DNA from: Rubripirellula lacrimiformis
Lineage (GTDB): Bacteria > Planctomycetota > Planctomycetia > Pirellulales > Pirellulaceae
Direction of reading: 5' to 3'
NCBI RefSeq assembly: GCF_007741535.1
Contig: NZ_CP036525.1
Coordinates: 7,130,001 to 7,194,000 of the forward strand
Length of the DNA: 64,000 bases
A model generated the notes under the pieces. It did not search any database. It was not told the DNA's origin and saw only the letters and a list, made by a program, of their open reading frames with translations. This document shows positions 39,002 through 47,797 of this stretch, in pieces (the stretch's first letter is position 1; each line of letters opens with the position of its first letter). A program made the translations under genes and the position numbers.

Positions 39002-39240
39002 CCCGTAGCGCAAGTCGCCAAGACTTTCGGCCATTCCACCCAAAACCGCCCACGCGCACACGCCGCGGATCGCCCCCACTCAGACCGAAACTCTTGGCGA
39101 GTTGCGCTACGGCATTCACTACCCCCAAAACCGCCCCCGGCCACACGCACACGCCGCGGATCGCCCCCAATTAGGCCGAAACTCTTGGCGAGTTGCGCTA
39201 CGGCATTCACCACCCCACCCAAAACCGCGTTCGGCCACCT
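39002..39240. repeat. Imperfect tandem and inverted repeat array
   Basis: Units of 85-94 bp starting CCCAAAACCGCC occur at 39039, 39124 and, partially, 39218. Each carries CCGAAACTCTTGGCGAGTTG plus GCGCTACGG. The sequence at 39002-39031 (GTAGCGCAAGTCGCCAAGAC and following) is the imperfect inverse of these blocks, so the RNA could fold into alternative hairpins. The same motif type recurs at 24060 and 46813. No gene is seen between 39002 and 39340. Confidence 0.8.
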
Positions 39241-39340
39241 GGCCACACGCATCGAAGGTCATGGGATTGATGATTGCCTTGATAGGCGCTAGCCTTGATG
39301 GCTGTCGCCGCTCCGTTTCTAACGACCCCAACAACGCACG

Positions 39341-40729
39341 ATGCACCTGCTGGCCTCCGCGATCGAAGAAACGCCAATCGAGCCCTCGTCGGCAGGCATC
39401 ATGATCCTGTTCGCGATGATCATGATGGCGACCTACGTCGGCGTGGCCGTCGAACGGTTCCACAAAACCGTCGCTGCACTTAGCGGTGCCGTGGTGCTGG
39501 TGGCACTTAGTTTGTGGCTTGGACTGTACGACTACCCAAAGATCTACGAGTTCTTGAAGGAGGACTTGAATATTTTTGGCGTCATCATCGGTACCGGCAT
39601 CTTGGTCGATGTGGTGGGCAAAAGCGGGCTCTTCCACTTCATCAGCATGTGGATCGTGCGGCTGACCGGTGGCCGAGCGTCGACGTTGTTCCTGACGCTA
39701 TGCCTGGTGACATTCGTCTTCGTGGCTGTGCTGACGATCGTGCCAGCGATGTTGATCCTCAGTTCGTTGGTGTTGGTGATCTGCCGATCGCTGGGCTACA
39801 AACCCGCCCCGCTGCTGTTAAGCGTCGCCATCTGTGCCAACAGCGGTGCGATCGCGACCTTCGCCAGCGGATTGCCCAACATCATGATCGGCACCGCAGC
39901 AGAGATCCCCTACGTTCGCTTTCTGCAGGTCTCGTTGCCATACGCCGTGATCAGTTTGGTGATCGCGATCGCCGTGCTGCGGTTCATGTTTCGAAACGAT
40001 CTGCCCTGGCAACAATCGGCCGAAGAACAGCAACAACTGCGTGTCCAGATCGAATCCTTTGACCCCTGGGCGATGGTCGAAGACCGCAAAGTCCTCTATC
40101 GCAGCGGCAGTATCCTGATGGCGACCGTCGTCGGGTTTGTGTTCGCACAACAATTGGGCGTCGGCATGGACTTCATCGCCATGGTCGGTGCAACCGCGGC
40201 GCTGCTGTTCGCCGGCAAGGGTGTCGAGGATGCGATCGGCAAGGTCAACTGGACCGTGATCATGTTCTTCATGGGGCTGTTTGTGATCATCGGCTGTGTC
40301 AAACAGACCGGGGCCCTGGCGTTTGTCGCCCAGCAGGTGATCGCCGTCTCGGACAACCGAATGGAATTGCTGATCCCGTTGTTGGGTGTTTTTTCCGCAG
40401 TCGCCAGTTCGATCGTCGACAACATCCCGGTCGCTGCGACGTTGATCCCGATCGTGCAAGACATCTCCGGCAACGGCGTGCCCGCCGAACCGTTGTGGTG
40501 GACACTGATCATCTGCTGCAATCTAGGCGGCAACGGAACACCGATCGGTTCGATTTCGTGCGTGATCGCGATCTATGCGCTCAAACGCGAAGCGAACCAG
40601 CACATCGGATGGGGGACATTTCTAAAGCTCGGTGGTACGATCATGCTGTTGCAGGTCGCCGGCGCAATCGTCTACGTGATGATTGTTTACAACCAAGGCC
40701 TGATACCGGAGCTGGTGAGTCATGGGTAA
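39341..40729 (+). CDS. Ion transporter of the ArsB/NhaD (IT) superfamily
   Basis: This 462-residue protein has about ten to twelve hydrophobic segments and the two-repeat architecture of the IT superfamily: FGVIIGTGILVDVVGKSGLFHFISMW, VLTIVPAMLILSSLVLVICR, ANSGAIATFASGLPNIMIG in the first half and MFFMGLFVIIGCVKQTG, SSIVDNIPVAATLIPIV, CCNLGGNGTPIGSISCVIAI in the second. Members move arsenite, Na+/H+ or dicarboxylates; the sequence does not decide. Its last 8 bp overlap the start of a universal-stress-protein gene, so the two proteins probably work together. Confidence 0.88.
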   Translation: MHLLASAIEETPIEPSSAGIMILFAMIMMATYVGVAVERFHKTVAALSGAVVLVALSLWLGLYDYPKIYEFLKEDLNIFGVIIGTGILVDVVGKSGLFHFISMWIVRLTGGRASTLFLTLCLVTFVFVAVLTIVPAMLILSSLVLVICRSLGYKPAPLLLSVAICANSGAIATFASGLPNIMIGTAAEIPYVRFLQVSLPYAVISLVIAIAVLRFMFRNDLPWQQSAEEQQQLRVQIESFDPWAMVEDRKVLYRSGSILMATVVGFVFAQQLGVGMDFIAMVGATAALLFAGKGVEDAIGKVNWTVIMFFMGLFVIIGCVKQTGALAFVAQQVIAVSDNRMELLIPLLGVFSAVASSIVDNIPVAATLIPIVQDISGNGVPAEPLWWTLIICCNLGGNGTPIGSISCVIAIYALKREANQHIGWGTFLKLGGTIMLLQVAGAIVYVMIVYNQGLIPELVSHG

Positions 40730-41669
40730 CGAATCTGAATCCAACGAAATCGACCGCGACGTTGACGAGTCGATGCGGATGTTCGAAAGGTCCAAGGTCG
40801 GAACGTCGCATGCAATCGCTCCGATTCGGCCGTCTCGCATCTTGGTGGCCTTGGATGGGTCGCCACAGGACGTGACGTCGCTAGATGCAGCGATGTACCT
40901 GCGCGAACGATTCAATGTCGAATCCATTCTTTTGGACGCCCGCGACAAGGCTGATGATGATTCGTCGGACCTGGCCATCGATGCGGCAACCAAAGTCACC
41001 GGATCACGTCCCGCGATCCGCAGCGAAGGCGATGCCTACGAAGCGATCTTGAAGGCGATCGAAATTCACGATGTCGATCTCGTCATCCTGCCATGCCCGT
41101 TCGGTCGCAATTTCGAACAGGTCGGCTCCGATAGCGCCGGCACCGTCGTCGATGTGATGCTCTCGCGATGCCCCTGCCCGATGTTGATCATCCGCCGCGA
41201 CGACCAATCGCTGCGACGCTGTGCTGCCCAAGTCCGATTGGTGATCGGTGGTGAATGCGACGTCGAAGAACGCGCCGCCGCATGGGCATTTGGAATGGCC
41301 GATGCCGGTGCCATGGTGACGTTGAACTTGGTCGTCGAAAAGGAACAGTATCAGAACCTGCGAGCCATCTTAGAAGCACTGCAACCGGGCAAATCGATCG
41401 AACTGGCACAGTTCAGCGATGCCCTGACCAAGACTCATCAATCGCTGCACGGCGCGATGTCAAAGTCGGCGACAGAACTGGGCATGCAATACTCGCTGCG
41501 TCCGCAAGCGGGCGAAGTAGCACCGCCAAACCCATTGAACGAATCCAACGCGATGTTGATCGTGATGCCGATCGAAGTGGACGATCGATTCACCCAAGGA
41601 TTCGTGAACGACCGTATCCGCCGCAGTCCTCATCCGGTCTTGGTGGTTCCCGGTCATGTGCCCAGTTGA
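40722..41669 (+). CDS. Tandem universal stress protein (UspA-like)
   Basis: The ATG at 40722 lies inside the transporter's end (8-bp overlap). The 315-residue product has a first UspA-type domain (RPSRILVALDGSPQDVTSLDAAMYL, VDLVILPCPFGRNFEQVGSDSAGTVVDVMLSRCPCPMLIIRR) and a second, degenerate one ending FVNDRIRRSPHPVLVVPG. The ATP-binding GxxGxG-type motif is not intact. As a cytosolic partner encoded with an ion transporter it may regulate that transporter. Confidence 0.85.
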   Translation: MGNESESNEIDRDVDESMRMFERSKVGTSHAIAPIRPSRILVALDGSPQDVTSLDAAMYLRERFNVESILLDARDKADDDSSDLAIDAATKVTGSRPAIRSEGDAYEAILKAIEIHDVDLVILPCPFGRNFEQVGSDSAGTVVDVMLSRCPCPMLIIRRDDQSLRRCAAQVRLVIGGECDVEERAAAWAFGMADAGAMVTLNLVVEKEQYQNLRAILEALQPGKSIELAQFSDALTKTHQSLHGAMSKSATELGMQYSLRPQAGEVAPPNPLNESNAMLIVMPIEVDDRFTQGFVNDRIRRSPHPVLVVPGHVPS

Positions 41670-41699
41670 TCCTAGTGACGATTCCAGGGTGACGTGCCG

Positions 41700-44024
41700 A
41701 TGACGTCGCTGGCCATTGAACCGATTTACGGGTCGTTGTTGCTGGCGATGTTCGCAGTCGCAGCCACCGTGGCGGTGATCGTGATGGTCAAACCGCCAAC
41801 GACGGCCCCCAAGCAACAGCGCTGGCTGATCGGTTTGCGATTGGTCGCCGCTGCAACTCTGCTGCTGGCACTGCTGCGGCCGACCTTGGTGCGCACTGAC
41901 AATCGCCCGGTGGATGCCGCGTTGATCGTTGCCGTGGACACGTCCCAAAGCATGACACTTCCCGATGGCGATGGTGGCGACCGCTGGACGACTCAGCAAA
42001 CCGCTTGGCAGGAACTTGCGACCCGATTGGCCGGCAACGATGCCTCGCTGAACATCCGGCTGATGGGCTACGACGCTCTGTCGCGGCCGATCGCGGGAAC
42101 CGACGTGGACGCCTTGGATAACGTCCGCCCCGACGGCAAACAAACCGACCTGCAGGGTGCGATGGCCGCGACCATCGGGGCCGCCGAGGGCCAGCCCATC
42201 GCTGGCGTTGTGCTGATGGGCGATGGAACGCAAACCACGCCGATCACCGGCGGTGGTGCCGGACGCGTGGTCGAAACACTGGATTCCCTAGGCGTTGCCC
42301 TGTGGACGGTTCCAATCGGGCCGGCCCGCAGTGAACAGGAATCCCGAGACGTTGCCGTCGATGCGTTGCCCCAGCAGTATCAGATGTTTGCTGGCAACCA
42401 AGTCGACGTTACCTTTCAAGTCCATTCGCGGGCCATGGCGGGAACCGACGTCCCCGTTCGATTGACGTGGATCGCCGAGGATGGAAGTCGCACCGAATCG
42501 GCGGTTCGAAGCGTGCTGGTCGATCGGGCGATGGATACCCAAGCGGTCACGATTGCGGTCACCGCGCCACCGCCTGGTGCCTATCAATTGGAGGTCCGCG
42601 CCGACGTCCAGGATGGCGAACTGGTGATCACCAACAATCGCCAAGTCGCTTTTGTAGACGTCCGCGAAGGCGGTGGTCGGATCCTGTACCTGTTCAGCAA
42701 TCTGGACCAGGAACAGGCATTGATTCGGCGTTCGCTGCGGCGTTTCCCCGACCTGGACTTGACGTATCGATGGATCCCCACCGACACCCAATCGTCCTGG
42801 CCCGTCCCACTGGGCGATTGGTTCAAACCAGGGAAATTTGACGTCTACATGCTGGGTGATCTGGATGCCGCAGCGATCGGCAACCAACAACTGGACCAAT
42901 TGTCGCAAGCGATCGCCGCCGGCGCTGGCCTGGTCACGTTGGGCGGTTTCCAAACCTACGACATCGGCGGCTATGCCTCGTCACCGCTGGCCGATGCATT
43001 GCCCGTGCGAATGGACTCGGCCCGGCGCCGCCCCGTCGGCAGCCCCCCCGTCGCAGAACAAGACGCTGCACCGGAAAAAATCCAATTGGCTCGCAATCAC
43101 CCAATCACCGAACTCGGTGGCGATGACCCCGCATCGGTTTGGTCCCAGTTGCCGGCGATGCTCAGTGGCACACGCCTGTTAGGCCCGAAGGTTGCCCCCG
43201 GTGTCCAGGTGTTGCTGGAAAGCGAGCGTGGCGACCCGCTGCTGGTGATCGGCCAATATGGGCGCGGCCGTGTCGCATCGCTAGCCTTCGAATCGACTTG
43301 GCGTTGGCGACGCCGCGGCCAAGATGATGCTCACCGCCGCTTTTGGCGACAGGTGATGTTGTGGGTTCTTTCACGCGAAGAAACCGCGCAGAACAACATC
43401 GTCGTGCAAATGGACTCACGCCGATTCAGCGCCGAACAACCGCCATCATTTCGAGCGATGATCGACGGCAGTCAAGGCGTTTCGCTGGTCGCCGAAATTG
43501 TCCCTGCCGGCGCGACCGCAGAGGATCCAAATTCGCCGCCTGGAACCGAATCCGCCTCGGTTCGCCGGTTAGAGGTCACGACCGAGGTGCCCAGCGATTC
43601 GTCCGCCGACTCGCCGCGGCAAGCGATCCGTGGAACGTTGCCGGAATTGGCACCCGGCATGTACCGACTGCGGGTGCGATCCGCTGGGGCAGGAACGACT
43701 GGGACGGGCAAGACGATCCCGCCAACGGAACTGGCGTTCCAGGTCATCGACCAGAGCCGCGAACTGGCCCAACCGATGGCCGATCCGATGTACCTGCGAC
43801 AGCTAGCGGGGCTGACGGCCGACCACGGCGGCGCGTCCTTCGATCCAGGCCAGATCAGTGAACTGGTCGACACCATCCTGGATCGCCGCAAACAGGCTCA
43901 ATCGCCAGTCGTTGAAAAGCTGCGACTGGGCGACGGCCCCTGGACCGGTTGGCCGCTGTTCGGGATTTTTGCGGTGGCGATGTCCGCCGAATGGTGGCTG
44001 CGCCGGCGATGGGGCATGGCTTAG
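41700..44024 (+). CDS. Membrane protein with VWA-like and amidotransferase-like regions
   Basis: The 774-residue protein (ATG 41700; GTG 41694 possible) has two N-terminal transmembrane helices, then a von Willebrand A-like domain whose MIDAS motif DTSQS is intact in AALIVAVDTSQSMTLPDG. The middle contains Ig-like strands and a class-I amidotransferase-like fold (ILYLFSNLDQEQALIRRSL, AGLVTLGGFQTYDIGGY, VIGQYGRGRVASLAFEST). A final helix lies near the C-terminus (LFGIFAVAMSAEWWL). This layout is common in planctomycete and BatA-like proteins of unknown role. It follows the USP gene by 30 bp and may be co-transcribed. Confidence 0.8.
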   Translation: MTSLAIEPIYGSLLLAMFAVAATVAVIVMVKPPTTAPKQQRWLIGLRLVAAATLLLALLRPTLVRTDNRPVDAALIVAVDTSQSMTLPDGDGGDRWTTQQTAWQELATRLAGNDASLNIRLMGYDALSRPIAGTDVDALDNVRPDGKQTDLQGAMAATIGAAEGQPIAGVVLMGDGTQTTPITGGGAGRVVETLDSLGVALWTVPIGPARSEQESRDVAVDALPQQYQMFAGNQVDVTFQVHSRAMAGTDVPVRLTWIAEDGSRTESAVRSVLVDRAMDTQAVTIAVTAPPPGAYQLEVRADVQDGELVITNNRQVAFVDVREGGGRILYLFSNLDQEQALIRRSLRRFPDLDLTYRWIPTDTQSSWPVPLGDWFKPGKFDVYMLGDLDAAAIGNQQLDQLSQAIAAGAGLVTLGGFQTYDIGGYASSPLADALPVRMDSARRRPVGSPPVAEQDAAPEKIQLARNHPITELGGDDPASVWSQLPAMLSGTRLLGPKVAPGVQVLLESERGDPLLVIGQYGRGRVASLAFESTWRWRRRGQDDAHRRFWRQVMLWVLSREETAQNNIVVQMDSRRFSAEQPPSFRAMIDGSQGVSLVAEIVPAGATAEDPNSPPGTESASVRRLEVTTEVPSDSSADSPRQAIRGTLPELAPGMYRLRVRSAGAGTTGTGKTIPPTELAFQVIDQSRELAQPMADPMYLRQLAGLTADHGGASFDPGQISELVDTILDRRKQAQSPVVEKLRLGDGPWTGWPLFGIFAVAMSAEWWLRRRWGMA

Positions 44025-44164
44025 TCGACGCCTACGGGCCGATCGGCAGTGGCGGTATACTCGCGTTCTTACAGGCGTTCCCGATGCCGATCGTGGCCAC
44101 AGGGACCTGATGCCGACCACCCACCCTGCACTTGAACTCTGCACTTTCTTCGGACCCATCTTCC

Positions 44165-44569
44165 ATGGCAACCAAATCTCCTTTTCCCGCACTGACCGAA
44201 TCACGCAACGCAGAATCGATTCGCAAGGCCATCCTGGCTGGCGAATTCGTACTGATCAGCGTGGCCGACGACGAAGTGGCTGATGAAGGCGGCGATGACG
44301 AAGCTTACGGTGCTCTAACGGCAGAGATCGAAGACTTCGAAGCTCTAGTCGTTTTCACCTCCGAAGAAATCGCCGGTGAATTCGTCAACCAACAGGAAGA
44401 CCTGTTCGGCGAAGGCGAAGAAGTCGAAGGGATCGTGGTCGAAGGCAACGCCCTGCTGGAATACCTTCCCGAAGGTTACGGAATGCTGTTCGATCCCGAA
44501 TTCGAAGACGCCAGCGTCGTGGACCCAGCCTTGGCCGCCGAAGTCTTGGCCGGCGGCGACGACGAGTAA
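44165..44569 (+). CDS. Acidic SseB-N-domain-like protein
   Basis: From ATG 44165 the protein has 134 residues and is strongly acidic (runs such as DEVADEGGDDEAYG). The core ALVVFTSEEIAGEFV followed by ALLEYLPEGYGMLFDPEFED fits the SseB N-terminal domain, found in small bacterial proteins of poorly known function (the E. coli namesake is an enhanced-serine-sensitivity protein). The frame extends 11 codons upstream, but the ATG with a normal N-terminus is preferred. No partners adjacent. Confidence 0.7.
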   Translation: MATKSPFPALTESRNAESIRKAILAGEFVLISVADDEVADEGGDDEAYGALTAEIEDFEALVVFTSEEIAGEFVNQQEDLFGEGEEVEGIVVEGNALLEYLPEGYGMLFDPEFEDASVVDPALAAEVLAGGDDE

Positions 44570-44633
44570 GGATCGTGCGAGAACCCCCGATCCGAACCGT
44601 TCGACCAGAACCGCTAGACGGGTAATTTTTTTC

Positions 44634-44661
44634 TTGACCCGACACTGCGCACGCGTACACT
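44634..44661 (+). promoter_or_regulatory. Candidate sigma-70 promoter for recQ
   Basis: TTGACC (44634-44639), 16-bp spacer, TACACT (44656-44661), about 55 bp before the recQ ATG. A good consensus match in the short intergenic gap. Confidence 0.5.
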
Positions 44662-44719
44662 TTCGACCGCCACTTTGGCGGCGGTCAATTCAGTACGCAA
44701 TCGTAAGGGGATCGGGGCA

Positions 44720-46681
44720 ATGGCGCGACCATCAGTATTGGATGTGGGGCTTGAAACGGTGACCGGCGACCCGAAACAGATCCTGGCTCAGCAATTCGGG
44801 ATGGACCGCTTTCGCGATGGCCAATTGGCGGTGATCGAGCGGCTTCTGGGCGGCAAGAACGTCGCTGCCGTCTTCCCGACCGGCGGCGGCAAAAGCCTGT
44901 GCTATCAATTACCGGCACTGATGTTGCCCGGCACCACGGTGGTCGTTTCGCCACTGATCGCGCTGATGAAAGATCAATGCGATGCATTGGCCGCACGCGG
45001 CATCGGAGCGGCCCGCCTGGATTCCAGCTTGACGACCGAGGAATTTCGCGACGCCATGCAAGGCATCCGCGACGGATCGATCAAAATGCTGTACGTCGCC
45101 CCCGAACGGTTCTTTAACGAACGGTTCCTGGCATCGGTGGGGACGCTGGATGTGTCTCTGTTTGCAATCGACGAGGCGCACTGCATCAGCCAATGGGGCC
45201 ACAATTTCCGGCCCGACTACCTGAAATTGGCGGAACTGGCCAAGCAGCTTTCGGCCAAACGTGTCTTGGCGCTCACGGCCACCGCGACCCCCGAAGTGTT
45301 GGCGGACATCCGCGACGCGTTCGCGATTGAACCCGAAGACGCGATCCGAACCAAGTTCTTTCGCCCCAACCTGCAACTGCGCAGCAGCGTGGTCGATTCG
45401 GAAACGCACTACAGTGTGCTGCTAGATCGGATCAGCACCCGCCCGCCCGGACCGACCCTGGTTTACGTCACGCTGCAGCGGACGGCCGAAGAAGTCGCCG
45501 AACAACTGGTCGCCGACGGACATCCAGCCACCGCCTATCACGCCGGGATGAAGCCGGAAGTGCGATCCCAGATCCAGCAAGATTTTATCCAATCCGACAG
45601 CGGGATTGTGGTCGCGACGATCGCCTTCGGAATGGGCATCGACAAGTCGAACATTCGCTACGTCTATCACTTCAATCCGCCCAAATCGATGGAATCCTAC
45701 GCCCAGGAAATCGGCCGCGCCGGACGCGATGGCCAGGATTCCGTTTGCGAACTGCTGCTGTTGCCCGACGACCGCGTGGTGCTGGAAAACTTCACCTACG
45801 GCGACACCCCATCGCGTCACAACGTCGGCCGACTGATCGACCTGATCGCTGGCCAAGCCGACACGTTCCACGTCTCGCACTACAAACTGTCGTCCGAAAC
45901 GGACATCCGCATCCTGGTCGTCCGGACCTTGCTGACTTACCTGGAACTGGATGGCTACATCAAAGCCACGTCGCCCCGCTACGACACCTACAAGATCAAA
46001 CCGCGAGTGACTTCGCAAAAGATCCTCAGCCACTTCAAAGGCGAACCTCGCGAATTTGCCGCCGGCGTGCTCTCCTCACTGACCAAGGGCCGGACCTGGT
46101 TCCTGCTCAATACCGTCCTGGCCGCTCGCAAACTCGGCGCCGAACGACAACGTGTCGTCAAAGCCATCGAACACATGGCGGAACAGGGGTGGCTGGAGGT
46201 CCAGACGTCGGATCTGGTCCACGGGTACCGCTGGGTCAACCGACTGGACGATCCCAAGACGCTCGCCGATGACCTGCACGGCCGTCTGGCGCGGCGCGAA
46301 AGCGGGGAAGTCGGGCGACTGGAAGGCGTCTTCGATCTGGCGCGTTCGGAAAGCTGCCTGGCTGACCAACTGTCCCAGCATTTTGGCGAATCCCTCGACC
46401 AACCTTGCGGCCGCTGCACCGCCTGTCTGGGTGAAGGTCCGCAATCGATCCCCCAGCCACCGTCGCGGCCGCTGGGATCATCCATCCAGCGAGTGATCGA
46501 GAACCTGGTCCGCGAATACCCCGACCGATTCGTCACCGCCCGCGACCGAGCCCGATTCCTGTGCGGACTCTCCTCGCCCGGATTCATCCGCTCACGGCTG
46601 ACCCGCCACGATAGCTACGGGGTTTGCGATCGGATCCCGTTCGCACAGGTCCTGACCCAGGTCGGCGGAACCAGCGACTAA
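44720..46681 (+). CDS. recQ: ATP-dependent DNA helicase RecQ
   Basis: ATG 44720 gives a 653-residue 3'-5' helicase that unwinds recombination and replication intermediates. Motifs: FRDGQ (motif 0), PTGGGKSLCYQ (I), SPLIALMKDQ (Ia), IDEAHCISQWGHNFRPDY (II with the RecQ aromatic loop), LALTATATPEV (III), TIAFGMGIDKSNIRYVYHF (V) and QEIGRAGRDGQ (VI). The C-terminal zinc site reads C-(~16)-CGRCTAC. A winged-helix-like tail follows; a typical HRDC domain is not evident. The interior region 380-520 is longer than in E. coli RecQ. Confidence 0.95.
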   Translation: MARPSVLDVGLETVTGDPKQILAQQFGMDRFRDGQLAVIERLLGGKNVAAVFPTGGGKSLCYQLPALMLPGTTVVVSPLIALMKDQCDALAARGIGAARLDSSLTTEEFRDAMQGIRDGSIKMLYVAPERFFNERFLASVGTLDVSLFAIDEAHCISQWGHNFRPDYLKLAELAKQLSAKRVLALTATATPEVLADIRDAFAIEPEDAIRTKFFRPNLQLRSSVVDSETHYSVLLDRISTRPPGPTLVYVTLQRTAEEVAEQLVADGHPATAYHAGMKPEVRSQIQQDFIQSDSGIVVATIAFGMGIDKSNIRYVYHFNPPKSMESYAQEIGRAGRDGQDSVCELLLLPDDRVVLENFTYGDTPSRHNVGRLIDLIAGQADTFHVSHYKLSSETDIRILVVRTLLTYLELDGYIKATSPRYDTYKIKPRVTSQKILSHFKGEPREFAAGVLSSLTKGRTWFLLNTVLAARKLGAERQRVVKAIEHMAEQGWLEVQTSDLVHGYRWVNRLDDPKTLADDLHGRLARRESGEVGRLEGVFDLARSESCLADQLSQHFGESLDQPCGRCTACLGEGPQSIPQPPSRPLGSSIQRVIENLVREYPDRFVTARDRARFLCGLSSPGFIRSRLTRHDSYGVCDRIPFAQVLTQVGGTSD

Positions 46682-46812
46682 CCCCCGCCGTCGCCCAACA
46701 AGCACCACCCCAGCCAATCCGGTTTCAACTTTTCAGGTTAGCCGTTTGGGCGATCGCCCCGGTTCTTCGGTGACGAAACCCTGGCTTGCGCTTCAACGAA
46801 ACGCTAGGAAGC

Positions 46813-46842
46813 ATTTCGTAGCGGAAGTCGTCAAGACTTTCG
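46813..46842 (+). repeat. 30-bp dispersed repeat (exact inverse of 24060-24089)
   Basis: The 30 bases beginning ATTTCGTAGCGGAAGTCGTC match 24060-24089 exactly in inverse orientation, and imperfectly the blocks in 39002-39203. It lies in the 777-bp gene-free stretch between recQ and the tRNA gene, beside copy 3 of the MITE-like element. The long frame that reads through these repeats (46746-47468) looks spurious. Confidence 0.85.
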
Positions 46843-46876
46843 GTGATCCCACAGCCCCGGCCAAAACTTTCGGCCG

Positions 46877-46985
46877 CCTGTTGATTGAGTCGAACTTTCA
46901 GCGGCAATGCTGGCTCGCTGGCTGCGAGGCCACTGGCATTGGGGAGGGGGGGGATTCCCGGCCGCTCACGCGATCGCGGCTCACC
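46877..46985 (+). repeat. Copy 3 of dispersed MITE-like repeat
   Basis: Diverged copy of the element at 34049-34164. It keeps TTGATTGAGTCGAACTTTCA at the left end and GGGGATTCCCGGCCGCTCAC near the right end, while the right inverted repeat is degraded. Confidence 0.75.
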
Positions 46986-47349
46986 AAGCAACGATCGATC
47001 AACCACTGGCGAATTCTGCATGCAAAAACCGCCCAAAACGTGTGGATGAAATGCTTCCCAACGTCGGCCGGAACCGGCGAACCTAATCAACAGCCCGGAA
47101 AGCGTCCGGTCCTGCAACGTTCTGCCATGGTTCCATGGCCGGGTACCAGCGCGTGCTTACGGATGCACTGCGGACGTCACCAGGCCCCCACTGGAACGAC
47201 TAGCGGCCTCACGAGCCACATCGGCGGCCCGCCGAATCAGCAGCCCACAGAGCTCCCTCAGCGGCTGACTCAAGCAAGCACCACCGGCACCCGCCCCCTA
47301 TCCAGCGGGGAATCGTCGTCGGTTCGCAAAAAAGTCCTCCAACCGCCAC

Positions 47350-47379
47350 TTGACGCACTAGAAATCAACCTGCTACTTT
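47350..47379 (+). promoter_or_regulatory. Candidate promoter of the tRNA-Ala gene
   Basis: TTGACG (47350-47355), 18-bp spacer, TACTTT (47374-47379), about 80 bp before the tRNA. Supported by consensus and position only. Confidence 0.4.
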
Positions 47380-47458
47380 CTGCGTCTCTGGCGACGGCGC
47401 GAACCAACCGTTTTGGTACGTGTCCCAACCAGAAGCCGCTACCCGAAGCGGCAAAAAC

Positions 47459-47524
<66 letters not shown>

Positions 47525-47531
<7 letters not shown>

Positions 47532-47601
47532 TTCAAAAAGCCGCTTGTGATTTCACAGGCGGCTTTTTTCGTGCGCCGATCTCCTCGCGCACCCTTTTCC
47601 G
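47525..47601 (+). repeat. Left direct repeat (tRNA-Ala 3' end plus terminator), att-like
   Basis: This 77-bp segment, from TCCTCCA of the tRNA acceptor stem through the terminator to CCCTTTTCCG, recurs at 51793-51869 with four substitutions. Direct copies at a tRNA 3' end flanking a segment are the classic footprint of a site-specific integrative element. No integrase lies between them, so the element would be a remnant or non-autonomous. Confidence 0.8.
47535..47569 (+). terminator. Intrinsic terminator of tRNA-Ala
   Basis: AAAAAGCCGCTTGTG and CACAGGCGGCTTTTTT form a stem of about 15 bp (one wobble) with a short loop and a T-run, starting 4 bp after the tRNA. Confidence 0.9.
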
Positions 47602-47797
47602 CACCCTAAACGGAACAGTCACGTGGCCACGTGAGCCGAAGCCCTACTCCCCCAAAACCCCAGAACCGCTGGGCCTGAGCGCCAGCTCGAAGACTCTAGC
47701 CGCAGTCAACAAGGCAGTTCCGGATCAGCTATCATCAAGGCTCGCTAAGCAACGAGTGATAGTCCCGACGTATGGCTGCTTATTTCAGAAGTCTGTG

